From: Myrica gale
Taxonomy: Eukaryota; Streptophyta; Magnoliopsida; Fagales; Myricaceae
Reading direction: 5' to 3'
Assembly (NCBI GenBank): GCA_963930655.1
Contig: OZ005613.1
Location: 13,028,501-13,092,500 of the forward strand
Length of the DNA stretch: 64,000 nt
The notes below the pieces were generated by a model that did no database searches, was not told the DNA's origin, and saw nothing but the letters and a program-made list of their open reading frames with translations. Below are positions 34,155 to 45,481 of this stretch, in pieces. The translations under genes and the position numbers were made by a program. The first letter of the stretch is position 1. Each line of letters begins with the position of its first letter.

Positions 34155-34793
34155 TGGTATTGTAGCTCAAGTTGTGTAGGAGTTGATTGTCATGTGTGGA
34201 TTAAATGTAGAGCATTCTAGGCATTATGATTAAACTCACGGAGTCCAATTATTCAATTTGGAAGCCGATGATGGAGGACATCTTTTATTGTAAGAATTTG
34301 CATGACCTTATTAAGGGTAATATTGCCAAGCCAAGCAATGAAATTGACTAGAAATGGGTGAAGAAAAATGGAAGGACCCTTAGGGTATGTGAGACAATGG
34401 ATTGACCTCAATTATTCCATCATCTCTCTCAAAAGAAAAATGTCAAAATTTTATGAAATAAATTACAAGGTCTTTATGAGATGAAGACAACTCATAATAA
34501 AGCTTTTGCAATTAATAAACTTGTAAAATTTGAAGCTTAAAGAGGGAAAGTCTACTGTCGCACATTTGAGTAATTTTTAAGACTTGGTTAATCGGTTTAT
34601 TACGATAAAGATAGTGTTAGACGAAGAGCTACAAGCACTATTGATTTTGTGTTATTTGCTAGATAGTTGGAAGATTTTGGTGGTGCACTTAGCAAATTAT
34701 GCTCAGAATAGTGTGTTAGAGCTCAGTATGGTTAAAGACAGCTTCTTCAATGAAGTGACTAGAAGGCTAATGGGCAAAGATAACGTACATGTT
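34155..34793 (+). pseudogene. Copia gag, 5' part
   Basis: From about 34220 the frame reads KLTESNYSIWKPMMEDI, typical of the N-terminus of copia gag (UBN2-type domain). It continues with interruptions to an intact stretch at 34584-34793 with ELQALLILCYLLDSW and VKDSFFNEVTRR. It stops at the LINE insertion; gag resumes beyond the LINE at 38242. Confidence 0.8.
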
Positions 34794-37700
34794 TTTTTTT
34801 AAAGTTGAACTTTATTAATAAAAAGATGTGTTAACAGTACAATAGACTAGATTGAAAATTTCTAAACCAAACAAATTAAAAAACTAAGAAAATCCGGATC
34901 TCCCGAAAAAGGAAAATCCAACACCGCATTTGCCCATAAAGAGAGAGAATGCAACAAGTTACTCCCTCAAACACTCCATTGACAGCACCATATCTTCAAA
35001 GCATCTACTGTTTCTCTTCCTCCATAAATTCCACTAAATACAAAAATGAATCATCTTTCAAACTGCCAAAGGTATCGAGTCATCAAATATTCTCTTCTAA
35101 CATCTCAACACATTAGCCGCCTTTCTAGGCATAACCCAGGAGATATTCAGAATACAAAGCACATACGACCACAACCCTCTAGCAACTTAACACTGAAGAA
35201 AGACATGATCCACCAATTTGTGAGTCCTAGTTTCAGGATTAAGGCAACCCAAGAGGGGGGTGAATTGGTTTTCTAAACTTTTCGGTTAAAACCCCCAAAG
35301 TTGTGTTTGCAAGTAAATACTACTTTAGCACAAGTATATAATATGCGGAACTGTAAATAAGTGCTAAAATAAGGAGTAGGGATAAGAGAAGCAAACACAG
35401 TATTTTAGGTCGTTCGGCAAACCCGCCTACATCCACCCCTCAAGCTCCTTCACCGAGCTTTGAGGTTTTCCACTATCTTCCAAAAGCTTTTACACACTAG
35501 CTTCCGGGTGCAAGTAAACCGTACAAGTGTTTTCCCGGGATCAACACTCAAACCCTCCCAAGTGGTTTTTCTGGCTCACCACTCACAACCTCACCAAGCT
35601 TGAGATATACACTCTCAAAGCTTATTCTTTAGTGAACAACCTCACTAAAGGAAACACCTCTTTTGATAGGTAGATTTAGGAACAAGACTCTCTCAAAGAG
35701 TGGATATAAAAGTGAAAAGCTCTATCTTTTGATTCACACAAAGACAAGGATGTGAAAGTGTAATTTGTGTGAATGGTATGAGAAATATGAAATAGGAAGG
35801 TTTAGAATATTTCTCAAGCTATACAAATGATATGTGGTCGTTAGGTTCTCATTTAGACGAAATGAAGGTGTATTTATAGGCCACATATGAAAACTCGTTT
35901 ATAGCCGTTGGGAGTTTTTGCTACAACGAGCCGGTCGACCGCTACATGAACCGGTCGACCGCTTCAAGTTACCGTTACTCCAACAGTCATATTGTCAGAA
36001 GCTCAACGGCTCTTTTGTAAAAACCAACCGGTCGACTGCTACATGAGGCGGTCGAAGTACCGGTCGACCGCTTGAACAACCGGTCGAACTCCTCAACTTA
36101 AGCATGATCCGGTTCTTTCAAAAACAAGGTTTTTGACCACTTTTAAACACCAAATTTTGAAGACATACTTCCCACAAGTATATGAAAGGTTTGGGAATAT
36201 ATTTGAGGTGTTTTGAAACCTTTAAAAATATTATAATCTTTCAAACAAAAGGTAAAACGGTTTATGCATGTTTTGAAAGATATACAAGTGCGTGATTCAA
36301 ATCCTTATCAAATGTGAAATAAAGAGTTACAAGGATTATACCCTAAGGTCTTGAATCTTCACTTTAAGCTCCTTGCATCTTCTTTTTCTTCTTTCTTTAA
36401 GGTTTGACTCTTTTCGTCAAGTTGTCTTTGTCTTTGAAGATGTCCATTTTGTAAACTCATCCATTTATTGTAATCATCAAAATCTCGATTGTGCACAAAA
36501 GCCAACACAATTCCCCATCACTTTTACATAGATAACACCATTTGATCAAGCAAAATCCAATCCTCCTTAAGTTCTCAATAGTAAAAAATTTCCTACGAGT
36601 AGCCTCCCACATAAAGAAAGAAACTCTCGAGGGAGCAAAGGTCATCCATAACTGACGCGAAGGAAAAACCTCAGCAGAAACACTCACAAGGAATCCATAC
36701 ATCATCTTAACTGAGAAGGCACCGTTTTGGTACCCAACAAAGTATCTTATCATCACCCCGATTGATTTCGACACCACCCTTGAGTCATCCATACCCTCCA
36801 AATCAGCTAACAGAACCTCATAAGACCTTCGGGGACAGCCTGCAAGTCATCTTCTGCACAAACTACCTTCATATGATGATAGAAAGCCAAAAAGACATCT
36901 TTGTCAACACCGGTCATCTTAGCCCCACCCTAGTGTATCACATGTGGAGAAATACACAATTCTAATGCCAAAACAGGTGTTCCCATTGACTTCAGTGGCT
37001 CAGAGAATCAACTGGACTTTTCGGTAACCAGGTGCTTATCTCTCAAAAAGAGCTCTAGCGTCGGTGGGACAATGGAACAGTTTCCAACCTTCATAGATGA
37101 CGTTAACGGAGACCTTGCCTTCATCGCGTAGAAGTGGGAACCCCTGGCCAAGCTCAACACCACAGAGGCAATTACGACAAAAATAAGATCTGCAACGATA
37201 GAACCTAAAAGACCCATACCGGTATTACTTGACTCACCCATCTTACCCTGCCCACCACCCAGACCACAATGGGCCCTCTTCACATCAATTTCGTAAGACA
37301 ATAGAAATTGGTCCAACAATCACCGACCCACTTGAAACAACCTCACCAGGTTGCCCATCAAATAATTGGGGCTTCTCCCCCACCATCGTTTTTTGTATAG
37401 CCAAATTGCGTTAGGCCTAGCCCAACATCCTCATCTATTAGATTAAACAATCCATCTAGCTCTTCCCTCAATCCCAACAACTTCTTTATCCAAAATGACA
37501 CGTTAACCCCCTTTCCCAATTATCGACCGCCGACTTCCCAGTATAAGATTTTCTTTTAGAAGTTGTAACGTCGGCCCCCATAGTTACATGCAAATCCGAA
37601 GGCTGCACATGCAACTTCAATTTGCCGCAGCCTTCAACAATAGTATACTTCAATTCTGAGACAGGGCGACCGGAGAGCTCCACATTTGGTCTTACCTTTA

Positions 37701-38229
37701 CTACATCCACGAAAGAAATGTCTTCCCAGTAATTAGAACCATCAGAGACTCCTCCTCCGCACTTGTGCTTTCCAAGATGTGCCACTACCTCCTAAAACAC
37801 CACTACCAGACCCATCCTTGCCGTTAGGGACCATCACCATCCCTTTCCGGCGAACTTCTCCATACTCTACAAAAACAACAACGTATCATCATGACTTATT
37901 ACAACACCTTTGTGTCAAGAATGCACAAGAGGCCTCATTGAAATTTGTTGCAAATTCTTTACTACTGGCAGCCACCAGCAGCCTACTGGTCAAATTCACA
38001 AACCATACAACCCCATACCTCCCCAGGAAAATCAAGTTCAAATATTTTTGACTCCACTCTGAGAACTTAACAACTCCACCACCAATAACAGAGACCTGGA
38101 ATTGCTTGGCCTCAATGTTGAAACTACGAGAAAAAGCCATTGTAACTCCCTAGCTGAATCTGAATAACTACACTCTATTGGGAAAACCCACTCTATCGGA
38201 GAAGGCTAACATAGCAAAGGAGCTATGAC
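34794..38229 (-). mobile_element. Non-LTR retrotransposon (LINE), internally deleted, minus strand
   Basis: It is inserted in copia gag. A 12-bp duplication with one mismatch flanks it (AACGTACATGTT at 34782-34793, AACTTACATGTT at 38230-38241), with the A-tail (T-run on plus) at its left end. From the 5' side, the minus strand encodes ORF1-like pieces (38140-37008, e.g. residues FNIEAKQFQVSV and FLGRYGVVWFVN). It then jumps to the C-terminal zinc-binding region of ORF2 (36801 onward: SRVSFFMWEATRRKFFTIENL...WCYLCKSDGEL, then NLWRKRN near 35000). Endonuclease and reverse transcriptase are missing, so it is a defective copy. A solo LTR splits the ORF2 remnant. Confidence 0.8.
35219..36507 (-). 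mobile_element. Solo LTR, Sirevirus-like family, copy 2 (in the LINE)
   Basis: On the minus strand it runs from TGTTGGCTTTTGTG at 36507 to GACTCACA at 35219. A perfect 5-bp duplication CAATT lies at 35214-35218 and 36508-36512. Removing the LTR and one duplication restores the LINE frame across KSDGEL/VDHVF. Palindromic CCGGTCGACCG motifs cluster at 35930-36090, just upstream (minus sense) of a TATAAATA box at 35871-35878. Near the 3' end is the CAATTCACCCCCCTCTTGGG stretch. No internal retroelement sequence remains. Confidence 0.88.
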
Positions 38230-38241
38230 AACTTACATGTT

Positions 38242-38430
38242 CTTGTTATAGAGAACACATAATGAAGTAAGGGAAGAGATTATAAAGGGCATGAGTCCAA
38301 AAGGAGAAAGAAAAGAAGAACTAGAAGACTGATCAGAATACTGCGGCTAGTGTTTCAGATGAGGATGTGGTAGTGACATTCCTTTTTGTTGAAGAAGAGT
38401 ATTGACATGTTGCAAATCCATAAGTTGAGT
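38242..38430 (+). pseudogene. Copia gag/protease, continuation after the LINE
   Basis: The frame continues directly from 34793 (HVLVIENT). After a basic region, a segment reading SVSDEDVVVTF and EWVINS follows, which corresponds to the start of copia protease (family form EWVIDSGAS). Here the catalytic aspartate position is Asn and stops interrupt the frame. It ends near 38430. Confidence 0.65.
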
Positions 38431-38432
38431 GG

Positions 38433-38782
38433 GTGATCAACTCATGTCTCCAAAGAGGAAGCTATTTATTTTGGTAAAGTGGAGATGGACAACGATTGTC
38501 TCTCTAACATGTGGTATCAGAGCTGATGGTTTGATCCAAAGACACCTTATAAGATTGAAAAAAGGACACTTCAGAGAAACGAGCAAGTTGTGCAGGTGCA
38601 AGGCACAAGGTGGATCCTACGAGATGGGCCTTAGAGAAAAGTGCGTGATAGGGGATTGGGAGGCTTCCACTCAAGATGGAGTGTGTTGTGTGGTATAGTC
38701 CACAAGATGATCTTAAAAACAAGCCTAAAAAAAGGCTTTCGTTGAAGAAAGAGTGTCGCAATGTGGTGATATTATAGAGATC
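38433..38782 (+). other. LTR-leader-like fragment with primer-binding-site match
   Basis: At 38510-38523 the sequence reads TGTGGTATCAGAGCT, an exact TGGTATCAGAGC match to the copia-type primer-binding site, preceded by CTAACA that could be an LTR end. No gag follows. It may be a second, truncated copia LTR junction or part of the same element. Confidence 0.35.
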
Positions 38783-39136
38783 TTGACACTGCACCTTATT
38801 TATTATTTTTGTAACATTGCACTCACAATATTGATTTCAGATACTTTACACCATTTGTTAAAATTTTCAGTTAATTTCAAGGAAATGAATTTTTTGGCCT
38901 CTAAAATTATGATCTTATCCTCATAAAATGGTCGCTACTATAAAAAAAATTACGAGGGCAAAATTGTCATTTCATGCGCCAAAAAATCATTTTCTGTCAA
39001 ATTAACGGAAAGTTTTAATGGATGATGCAAAGCGTCTGAAATTAATAGTTGGGGGGTGCAATGTGACAAAAATAGTAAATAGTGGTGCAAAGTGTCGACC
39101 CTCATAGTTGGAAGGTGTAAATTGTATTTATCCCTT
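38783..39136. mobile_element. Mutator-like MITE, second copy, left tip lost
   Basis: The right arm (to TATTTATCCCTT at about 39136) and the left arm from TTGACACTGCACC are long imperfect complements. They match both arms of the element at 10755-11144, including the TCAGATAC/GTATCTGA and GTTAAAATTTTC/GAAAATTTTAA blocks. The outer bases of the left arm are missing, so no target duplication is visible. Confidence 0.75.
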
Positions 39137-40539
39137 AAAAAGAAAATACAAAGTGTGAGAAGTTAATATAGCATGGTTGGGCTAAACTTATAGAGCTTAA
39201 GCTTTTAGATTGAGAGATGTTCCTATATGTTATATCATCAGCCCGCTCAAAGACTTCTCAAGTGTTCATTCCCCCAACACTTCAGTGGATTAAAAGTAGT
39301 TACAAAATACCACCAGCCTAGTTGCAAGTACAGAGTAAAATAAGGGATAGGTGCTTCTCTCTCTTTCTTGTCTCTCTCTTTTTTTGTCTCTTTTGTTAAT
39401 ATAGCATGTTTGTAGTGTACCTCGTAGGAGCTAATATTCGAGCCATTTGGCCCCATGTGTCTCGAACCTACCGCTGTGAAATCACTAAAGCCAGAGTCAG
39501 CAACAGTATCAGACGGTAAAAAATAATCATAAAAAAGTGGCCCATCATGCCCATGCCTGAGTTGCAGGAAAAAGGAGGAAAGTACCAAAAAAAGCTCACA
39601 GAAATCAACCACGTGGACCCAATTTGTCGCCGTCTGTTTGTCTCTGTCTTGCCTTCTCTCTCTCCACTAACAAAACAACGGAAACCGCTAATTTCCCTCG
39701 AAACTGAACAAACTGTCAGCGGTCAGCTGCAAAAGGCGCGCCCACGCGATCCTAAAAAATAACGCGGAAACAAAAAACTGTTTTCGGAAACCGATGCTGA
39801 ACACACTCCCACTGTTTACTTTAATTTATGACATCTTGAAAGTAATAAATAGGGAAGTCAAAAAATTGAATCCAACTGATTTGAATACATCTTATATTAA
39901 AAAAACCCCTGATTTGTATACAACAGTGAGAAGTTAGAAAAATCTTTCTTCTTAAAAATGCCAAGATCTAATTTCATTGATGAATCCGTTAGATTAGGAC
40001 TTGACAATATGGTAAGGTTTTTCAACTCTTCCTTTATGGCGGCGTACCCGTACATGCTGCCAACTTTATAACAGGATGAATTATACTCTTTTTTTGGTGT
40101 AATTGGCTTTCCTGTGTGGGTTGAGTGTGCTATTATGATTAAAGGTTGGAGATTTCAAATCTTGCAACTGTTACCGCTCTGAATAAAACGACAAATATTA
40201 GAAAGAGATTACCCTTCTCCCATCCACAGTGATGCATATGCCCAGCACAAAGAATTAATCCCTTTCCACGAATGGCTAAGCTTTCAACAGTGTTCATAAA
40301 AATGCTCTCGCTGTTCCACATGATTTCAAAAATTTCCTCATGCAACTACTGTTTGTCTCGGTTACAGGCATCACTTGGACGTAGTTAAGAGATGAAGCAG
40401 TTGATCCAAAATGAAAATACTACTCACAACACTGCACAACTCTCACATAACCAATTAAAATCAATATCCTAGTGCATCGTATCTGTTTCAACAACCCTAG
40501 ACAGTTGGACAATAGGTTGCACTTGAACTTTCCATTATT
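39137..40539. other. Region downstream of DRT111 with one exon-like block
   Basis: This contains the 3' flank of DRT111. On the minus strand 39561-39419 reads as an open, non-repetitive frame bounded by an AG on its 5' side (GTTGCAG) and GT on its 3' side (TACGAG/GTACAC). Its peptide is Asp/Ser/Gly-rich and unknown to me (contains FYDYFLPSDTV). It may be an exon of an unidentified or captured gene, or chance. No AATAAA site could be fixed for DRT111. Confidence 0.3.
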
Positions 40540-43500
40540 TTATGAATAACCAGGGATTTCTCCAGGCATTGGAGCTAGCTCATTCTTGCTGAACCTCTCT
40601 ACATCATAGAATGAAGCACGAACCACCCTACCTCCGAAATATCGGCCGTCCAGGTCAACAAATGCTTTGGTTGTTTCTTCTGGTCTCTCAAACTGAACAA
40701 AGATTCTAACTGCCTCTTCAACTGGAAAATTTGGCTCCGTTATCTCAAAAATGAGAACCCGAGTTACCGTCCCATACTTAGAGCACTCTGATGCTACCTC
40801 ATCTTCTAGCTCATCATCAACCTCACCAGGTCCCACCTTCAAGAAGAAAGCAAAAAAGGTAAGCCATCTCAGCATCACACAAGCGTCACTAAGTGGAACA
40901 AGCATAAAGATAATATGTAACCTCCTTTATTTTGTAGGTTCTAAAAATCTACAAGCCCGTAAGATGTTCAAATTGTTTATGGTAATAATGGCAACAAGGA
41001 ACACAAAAATTTTGCTTGTCACAATAGGTGGCAACAGTTAATACGACACCTATTAGACTGCTTGTCTTTGCTTCTTTGACAATGGCTTGTGGGATCTAAC
41101 TTATGACAGCTCCCGTCTTCTCTTTTACCCTGCTCTTATTTCCCTTAGAACTCCGACTCTTTAATGTACATATGGATCCATTAATAAGTTAAAAAGACAA
41201 CCAGGAATATTATTACGTAATGAAAACCTTCTCCTTAAGAATTGTTGAATCAGATACAATTTGTTCATATCTTCTCTCTGCTGTCATCATAATACAGCAA
41301 TAGTATACCATAATGACAAAAACTTGACCACAACCAAACCAAAAGCTGGGTTCTCCTAGATCAACCTATTTAAAGGATGCAAGAGTTACAGATTTTTTTT
41401 TTTTTGATGACAAGGAAATTCCCCAAAGCCGGACCTTTTTGGCCCAACCCTGAAGTACAAACCCCGGCCCCCTGGACCAACCCCACAACCCAGGGAGCAG
41501 GTAAGTCAAGGGCGATAATGGGGATGTTGGGGCTCGAACTTGGGACATGTTAGAACCCAAGCCGAAGCCTTACCACCACACCAAACCCTTGGGGGTACAA
41601 GAGTTACAGAAATAGAAAGTACGGTGTAGAGTTACACAAACTAGTCGGCTTGGATCTAGGTCCACAGGTCAGTTAATTTGAAAGATTTCCTTGGTTTGTC
41701 AGTGGAGCTAAGAAATGATTAACTTGACCTACTTCCCAGAGAACCAAACTTTAAAAATTGCTTATATTTGACTTGTATTCGCGCATCGATCGCACTTTCC
41801 TGTTTTCTCTTTCCTTAATCATTGTACACATTTGAGAATTTCAGGAATAAAGCATATATTGACATTGAGGGAGGGGGTCTGACCCCCTCCTCATCTCACT
41901 ATTATTGCACAAGCTAACAAATCTCTGTTCCCTTTATCATTATTGCCAGCTTGGCTCTTTCACTGTGATTATATAAATCCAAAGAAAGATTAACTACTCA
42001 CAAATTTGTGAAGTCCATGGTCCCTCCCCTATTTAAGATGTTTTGCACAAACTATTAAATTCTCTTCTCCCTACATCATTTAGGTATTTGACATTGTTTC
42101 TTTTTGTACTTGAGCTTATTTCTCAGATTTCAATCAAATGAAGCCTCTGTCCTGACAATTAAATTTCTTGTAAAATTCCATTTTACCTAGGATTTTTGCC
42201 ACCACCAGAATTTTCCCTATTACCAAGGTTATAAAAAAAATTAACTGCCTTGTGGACTTACAACTCACCAGAATCTATTTACCATCTCTTAATTTCTAAC
42301 ATTGTTGTTAAATTCGATACGTAACTTAGAAAGCTCCTTATAATCCTTTTAGTTTCAGTAAATGGAGGTTGCCCTACTTAATATTATCACCCAGTAGTGT
42401 CCTCTGTCAATCTTCCCTATATTCAACAACATTCTGACCCAGACTCAACAGGAGCCCCTTTTCTTAACAAACAAAGCAGGGGCAGAAGCTTCTCTTTTCA
42501 GATATATGCTTCTTTCAAAAAGCTTATCTTTTCAGATATATGCTTCTTTCAAAAACTTAGAAGTCGAGTGCATAAAGATGGAAACCTACAGTTTACTTGA
42601 GTAGGACACTTTTCATACTCTAATAGGATATATCAATTAGTACATCACCCCCTTGATAAACGTAATCAATGGGGCCTTAGCTGGACCCACAAAGGAGAAT
42701 GACTACAGCAAGGATTGATTTAAGGGATAAATACATCATTCATACTTCTAGTTTGCGCGAAAATCAAGTGACTCCTTAAACTTTAAAACCCCTCAAATTA
42801 GTCCCTGAAGTTTAAAAGCATTCACATTTGAAGGACCCCAGAAAGACTAAAGTCTTGATGGATTTTAAACATTAGGGACTAATTTGAAGTGTTTTAAAAT
42901 TTAAGGACATATTTGATTTTCACGCAAACCACAAGAACGAATGTTGTATTTATCCCCTGACTTAATAGTAAAAACTCACTTATATAAGGTTCGGTAGATG
43001 AGGTTATGTTCCGGTCTCTTTAGGCATGATGCAAGGGGAATGATCATTCTGTCAATTATTTTACCCACCAGCTTCCTACTGCCATCCCTTGGCAGGGCTG
43101 TGGTCAAGCTATGGCTAGGTCTGTCTTGAGGGTGCACCTGGGATCTCCCCCATCTGGCTCTATTGACAATTACCTCAGGGAGTACAGGATACTCCTATAA
43201 TCACAAAGAGGTAGAAAGTTCCACACTCTGATCCTACCCCAGCGCAATTTGCTTAAGAGAAAAACAAGGAGAATGATACACACAAATAACTTAAATAGGA
43301 GACCATACCAACAAATAATCCAGTTGCAACAACTGATCAGAAGGTTATGCCAGAGAGGGTGGTGGATGTGCTTTCTTGTTGGGATCGGAAGTTTGCAGAC
43401 CCTTTTGCAAATGTGATTTGGAGTATGCTTCCGAGGTGTATCTGGTGGTGTCTTTGGAGGGAGCGGAATAGAAGATGTTTTGAGGATTCCGCTCGATCCC

Positions 43501-44873
43501 TAAGGAGTCTGCAGAGTGATGTGTTTCAATCTCTTTTTATCTGGGCTTCTGCTGTATTGGGGGGCCGTTTTCTTGACTATTTTGATTTCCTTAGCTTTTT
43601 TGTTTGTATGTTCTGAGTGATATCCGTACAATCTTTGTATTGTTATCGCCTTTTTTCTTAATAATACAGATCTTACTTATCCAATAAAAAGGAACCTGAA
43701 ACACATCAATTTAGTTTTATTACCAATTAGAAAGTTAGCTTTATTCCCATCGGCATTAGTGTCAAGCACATTAAAAGTTACAAACACTTCAAATATGCTA
43801 TAAAATCCTTCTTAAGATTGGGAACATTTGCTTAATATTTTGTAGGATCTTTATTGAAAACGTCCATATCAAATGCACATTGAAACAAATGAAATAGTTG
43901 ATGTACCAAATGACACGCAAACAACCGACCTCAGTAGCATTTTATATTATATATATGTATATGTATCTATAAAGCAGCAAAAAAATTTCGTAACAAAGAT
44001 AAATATCCATACCATGTTTCTAAGCAGCAAAACCCGAGTGGGAGGACCATTAAAGTTGACGCTCTTCACCTTCTTATCCTGCTTCGTCTCACTAGCATTC
44101 ACAATCACCCCAGCTCGTCGGTCTGTCTTCTTGGCCATCAAAGGAGTAGTAATCCCCTGTTCCTGCTTGCCAAGCCCCTGCCCCTCCTTCCACCCCATCT
44201 TTGCCATCATCCTCTGCGCTGCAGTCATTTGGCCACCCGCACCAACGCCCAACCCAACTGTCTCCGACTTCCCAATAGTAAATCCGTCTCCGCTACTCGG
44301 CGGTGACGGCGACCTTGGCATTGCCCCGCTCATCGCTGCGCGCCTTCTCCATGCTTCCTCGCCCGAGATGTTCAAGCGCGAATCGCCATAATCCCTCTCT
44401 CTCTCCTTCTCCTCCCTCTCCCTTTCCCTCCTCTCTCTCTCCTCCTCCTCCTGCCGCCGCCTTTCAAGCTCCCTTCTCATTTCGGCCTCCATAGCCTTCC
44501 TCTTCTTCTCCCTCCTATAATCCTCATAGTCATTCGGCCTCGCCGGATCGTACTCCTCCATCACCGACGAAGTCACTCCCACCAATGCAGGTTGCCCCAA
44601 GCCCTCCGGCATAACCGACAGCGAAGGCGGGAGAACCGCCACCACCGCAGGCGATGAGAAGCTACTCTTCGGCTGCGCCGCCGCAGAAAAATTGGTGCTC
44701 TTGGGCTTGCTTTGGGATTTGAGGACCGTCTGCGGCGGCGCGAAGATCGAAGAGGACTTGCGGAGAGTCGGCGGCGCCATTTTGGCGCTGCTTGACCACA
44801 CAGTGGAGTTGCTTGGCTTCTCTTCGTCCGCCGACGTGGGTGGGGGTAGGTCTCCGTACAACCCACCTAGCAT
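40540..44873 (-). CDS. DRT111: Splicing factor DRT111/SFPS (SPF45 orthologue), two exons
   Basis: Exon 1 is 44873-44013 (287 codons) and exon 2 is 40836-40540 (98 codons), joined at Met287/Val288 in phase 0. The donor is ATG/GTATGG and the acceptor TTGAAG/GTGGGA, giving 385 aa, close to Arabidopsis DRT111. Residues 117-161 form a Glu/Arg-rich helix, 216-262 a G-patch (MMAKMGWKEGQGLGKQEQG), and 278-365 an RRM of the UHM type with the RYF signature in DGRYFGGR. The C-terminus ends ELAPMPGEIPGYS. SPF45 proteins are nuclear, bind U2AF/SF1-type ligand motifs and guide 3' splice-site choice; in Arabidopsis DRT111/SFPS acts in phytochrome and ABA signalling and was first found as a DNA-damage-toleration clone. 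The start ATG follows a C-rich leader (CGAAATGC). No stop or frameshift is seen. The 3176-bp intron is filled with mobile elements. Confidence 0.95.
41393..41597 (-). mobile_element. tRNA-derived SINE in the DRT111 intron
   Basis: On the minus strand a 205-bp element ends in an A-run (T-run at 41393-41405 on plus). It carries pol III promoter-like boxes near its 5' end: TGGTGTGGTGGTAAGG resembling box A, and GTTCGAGCCC matching box B (GTTCRANNC). A perfect 13-bp duplication CAAGAGTTACAGA flanks it (41380-41392, 41598-41610). It has the same orientation as DRT111. Confidence 0.88.
42490..42557. repeat. 34-bp tandem duplication in the DRT111 intron
   Basis: CTTTTCAGATATATGCTTCT with its flank is repeated at 42494 and 42528 with almost no change. 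It is pyrimidine-rich on the plus strand. Confidence 0.85.
42724..42957. mobile_element. Foldback MITE in the DRT111 intron
   Basis: The two halves are long imperfect complements (about 95 bp), with ends GGGATAAATACA and TGTATTTATCCCC. An 8-bp duplication with one mismatch (TGATTTAA / TGACTTAA) flanks it. It has no ORF. The terminal dozen bases are the same as in the Mutator-like MITE family at 10755-11144, but the interiors differ. Confidence 0.8.
43340..43690 (+). mobile_element. 5'-truncated LINE in the DRT111 intron
   Basis: The plus strand encodes the C-terminal end of a plant LINE ORF2: RVVDVLSCWDRKFADP, then IWWCLWRERNRRCFEDSARS and FLDYFDFLSFFVCMF, ending in a stop at 43616. A 3' UTR closes with CTTACTTATCCAATAAAAA. 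The same peptide ending is present on the minus strand at 63516-63737, so both come from one family. It is opposite in orientation to DRT111. Only about 350 bp remain. Confidence 0.85.
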
Positions 44874-45481
44874 TTCGAAAGCTCTGCGCTTTTCTCCCTC
44901 TGGTAAATTTCAGACAGGTGAAAGCCCTAGAATCCCAACCCAGCCTACGATGTTAGATCTGATAACTCACTCAGAGCTAAAAACAATTCTGACATTAGAA
45001 GATCATTTGGGAGGTTGAGGTTTGAATTAGATACTTTTCTGGCTAAAGAGGAGAAGGATTTGAATGGAATTGGCTATGAGACTTTGCGATTTCCTTTGTG
45101 TTCTTTAGGGTTATCGATGACATGTTCATTTTGATTATTTTTTTTGGACGTTGCAATTCTTTTTCCCCTACTCTTTTTGTCTTACGATTGGACGTTAAAA
45201 ACAAAAAGATATTTTAATCCTTAAGTTTTGTATCTTTTGCTACTTTGATCCTTAAGATTTTAAAACTCACGTAATAATTCTTAAACTTCTCTCTTTTGAT
45301 AAAATGCCCTTCCGTCTGGATTTCATGTGTGTGAGTAATGGCAGAACCTTCCACGTTTGCAAATATTCCACTTGGCATTGGACAAGCCGAGTCATCCACC
45401 AATGACTTTATTCATAGAAACAGAGTCGTTTGTTAGCTTCGATCAAAAGGACGAAAATTGCACTGAGAGGCTAATAGCTAT
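44874..45481 (-). promoter_or_regulatory. DRT111 5' flank and probable promoter
   Basis: The region upstream of the ATG on the minus strand contains a leader rich in AG/GA and no TATA box in the expected place. This fits a broadly expressed housekeeping promoter. The 608 bp separate the gene from a Tourist-like MITE at 45482. A block at 45205-45290 (ATCCTTAAG repeated) resembles one arm of a foldback MITE. Confidence 0.4.

Noticed and set aside
43873..44391. 172-codon plus-strand open frame
   Set aside because: It lies antisense to DRT111 exon 1, whose protein is clearly recognisable. The frame is a by-product of its codon composition.
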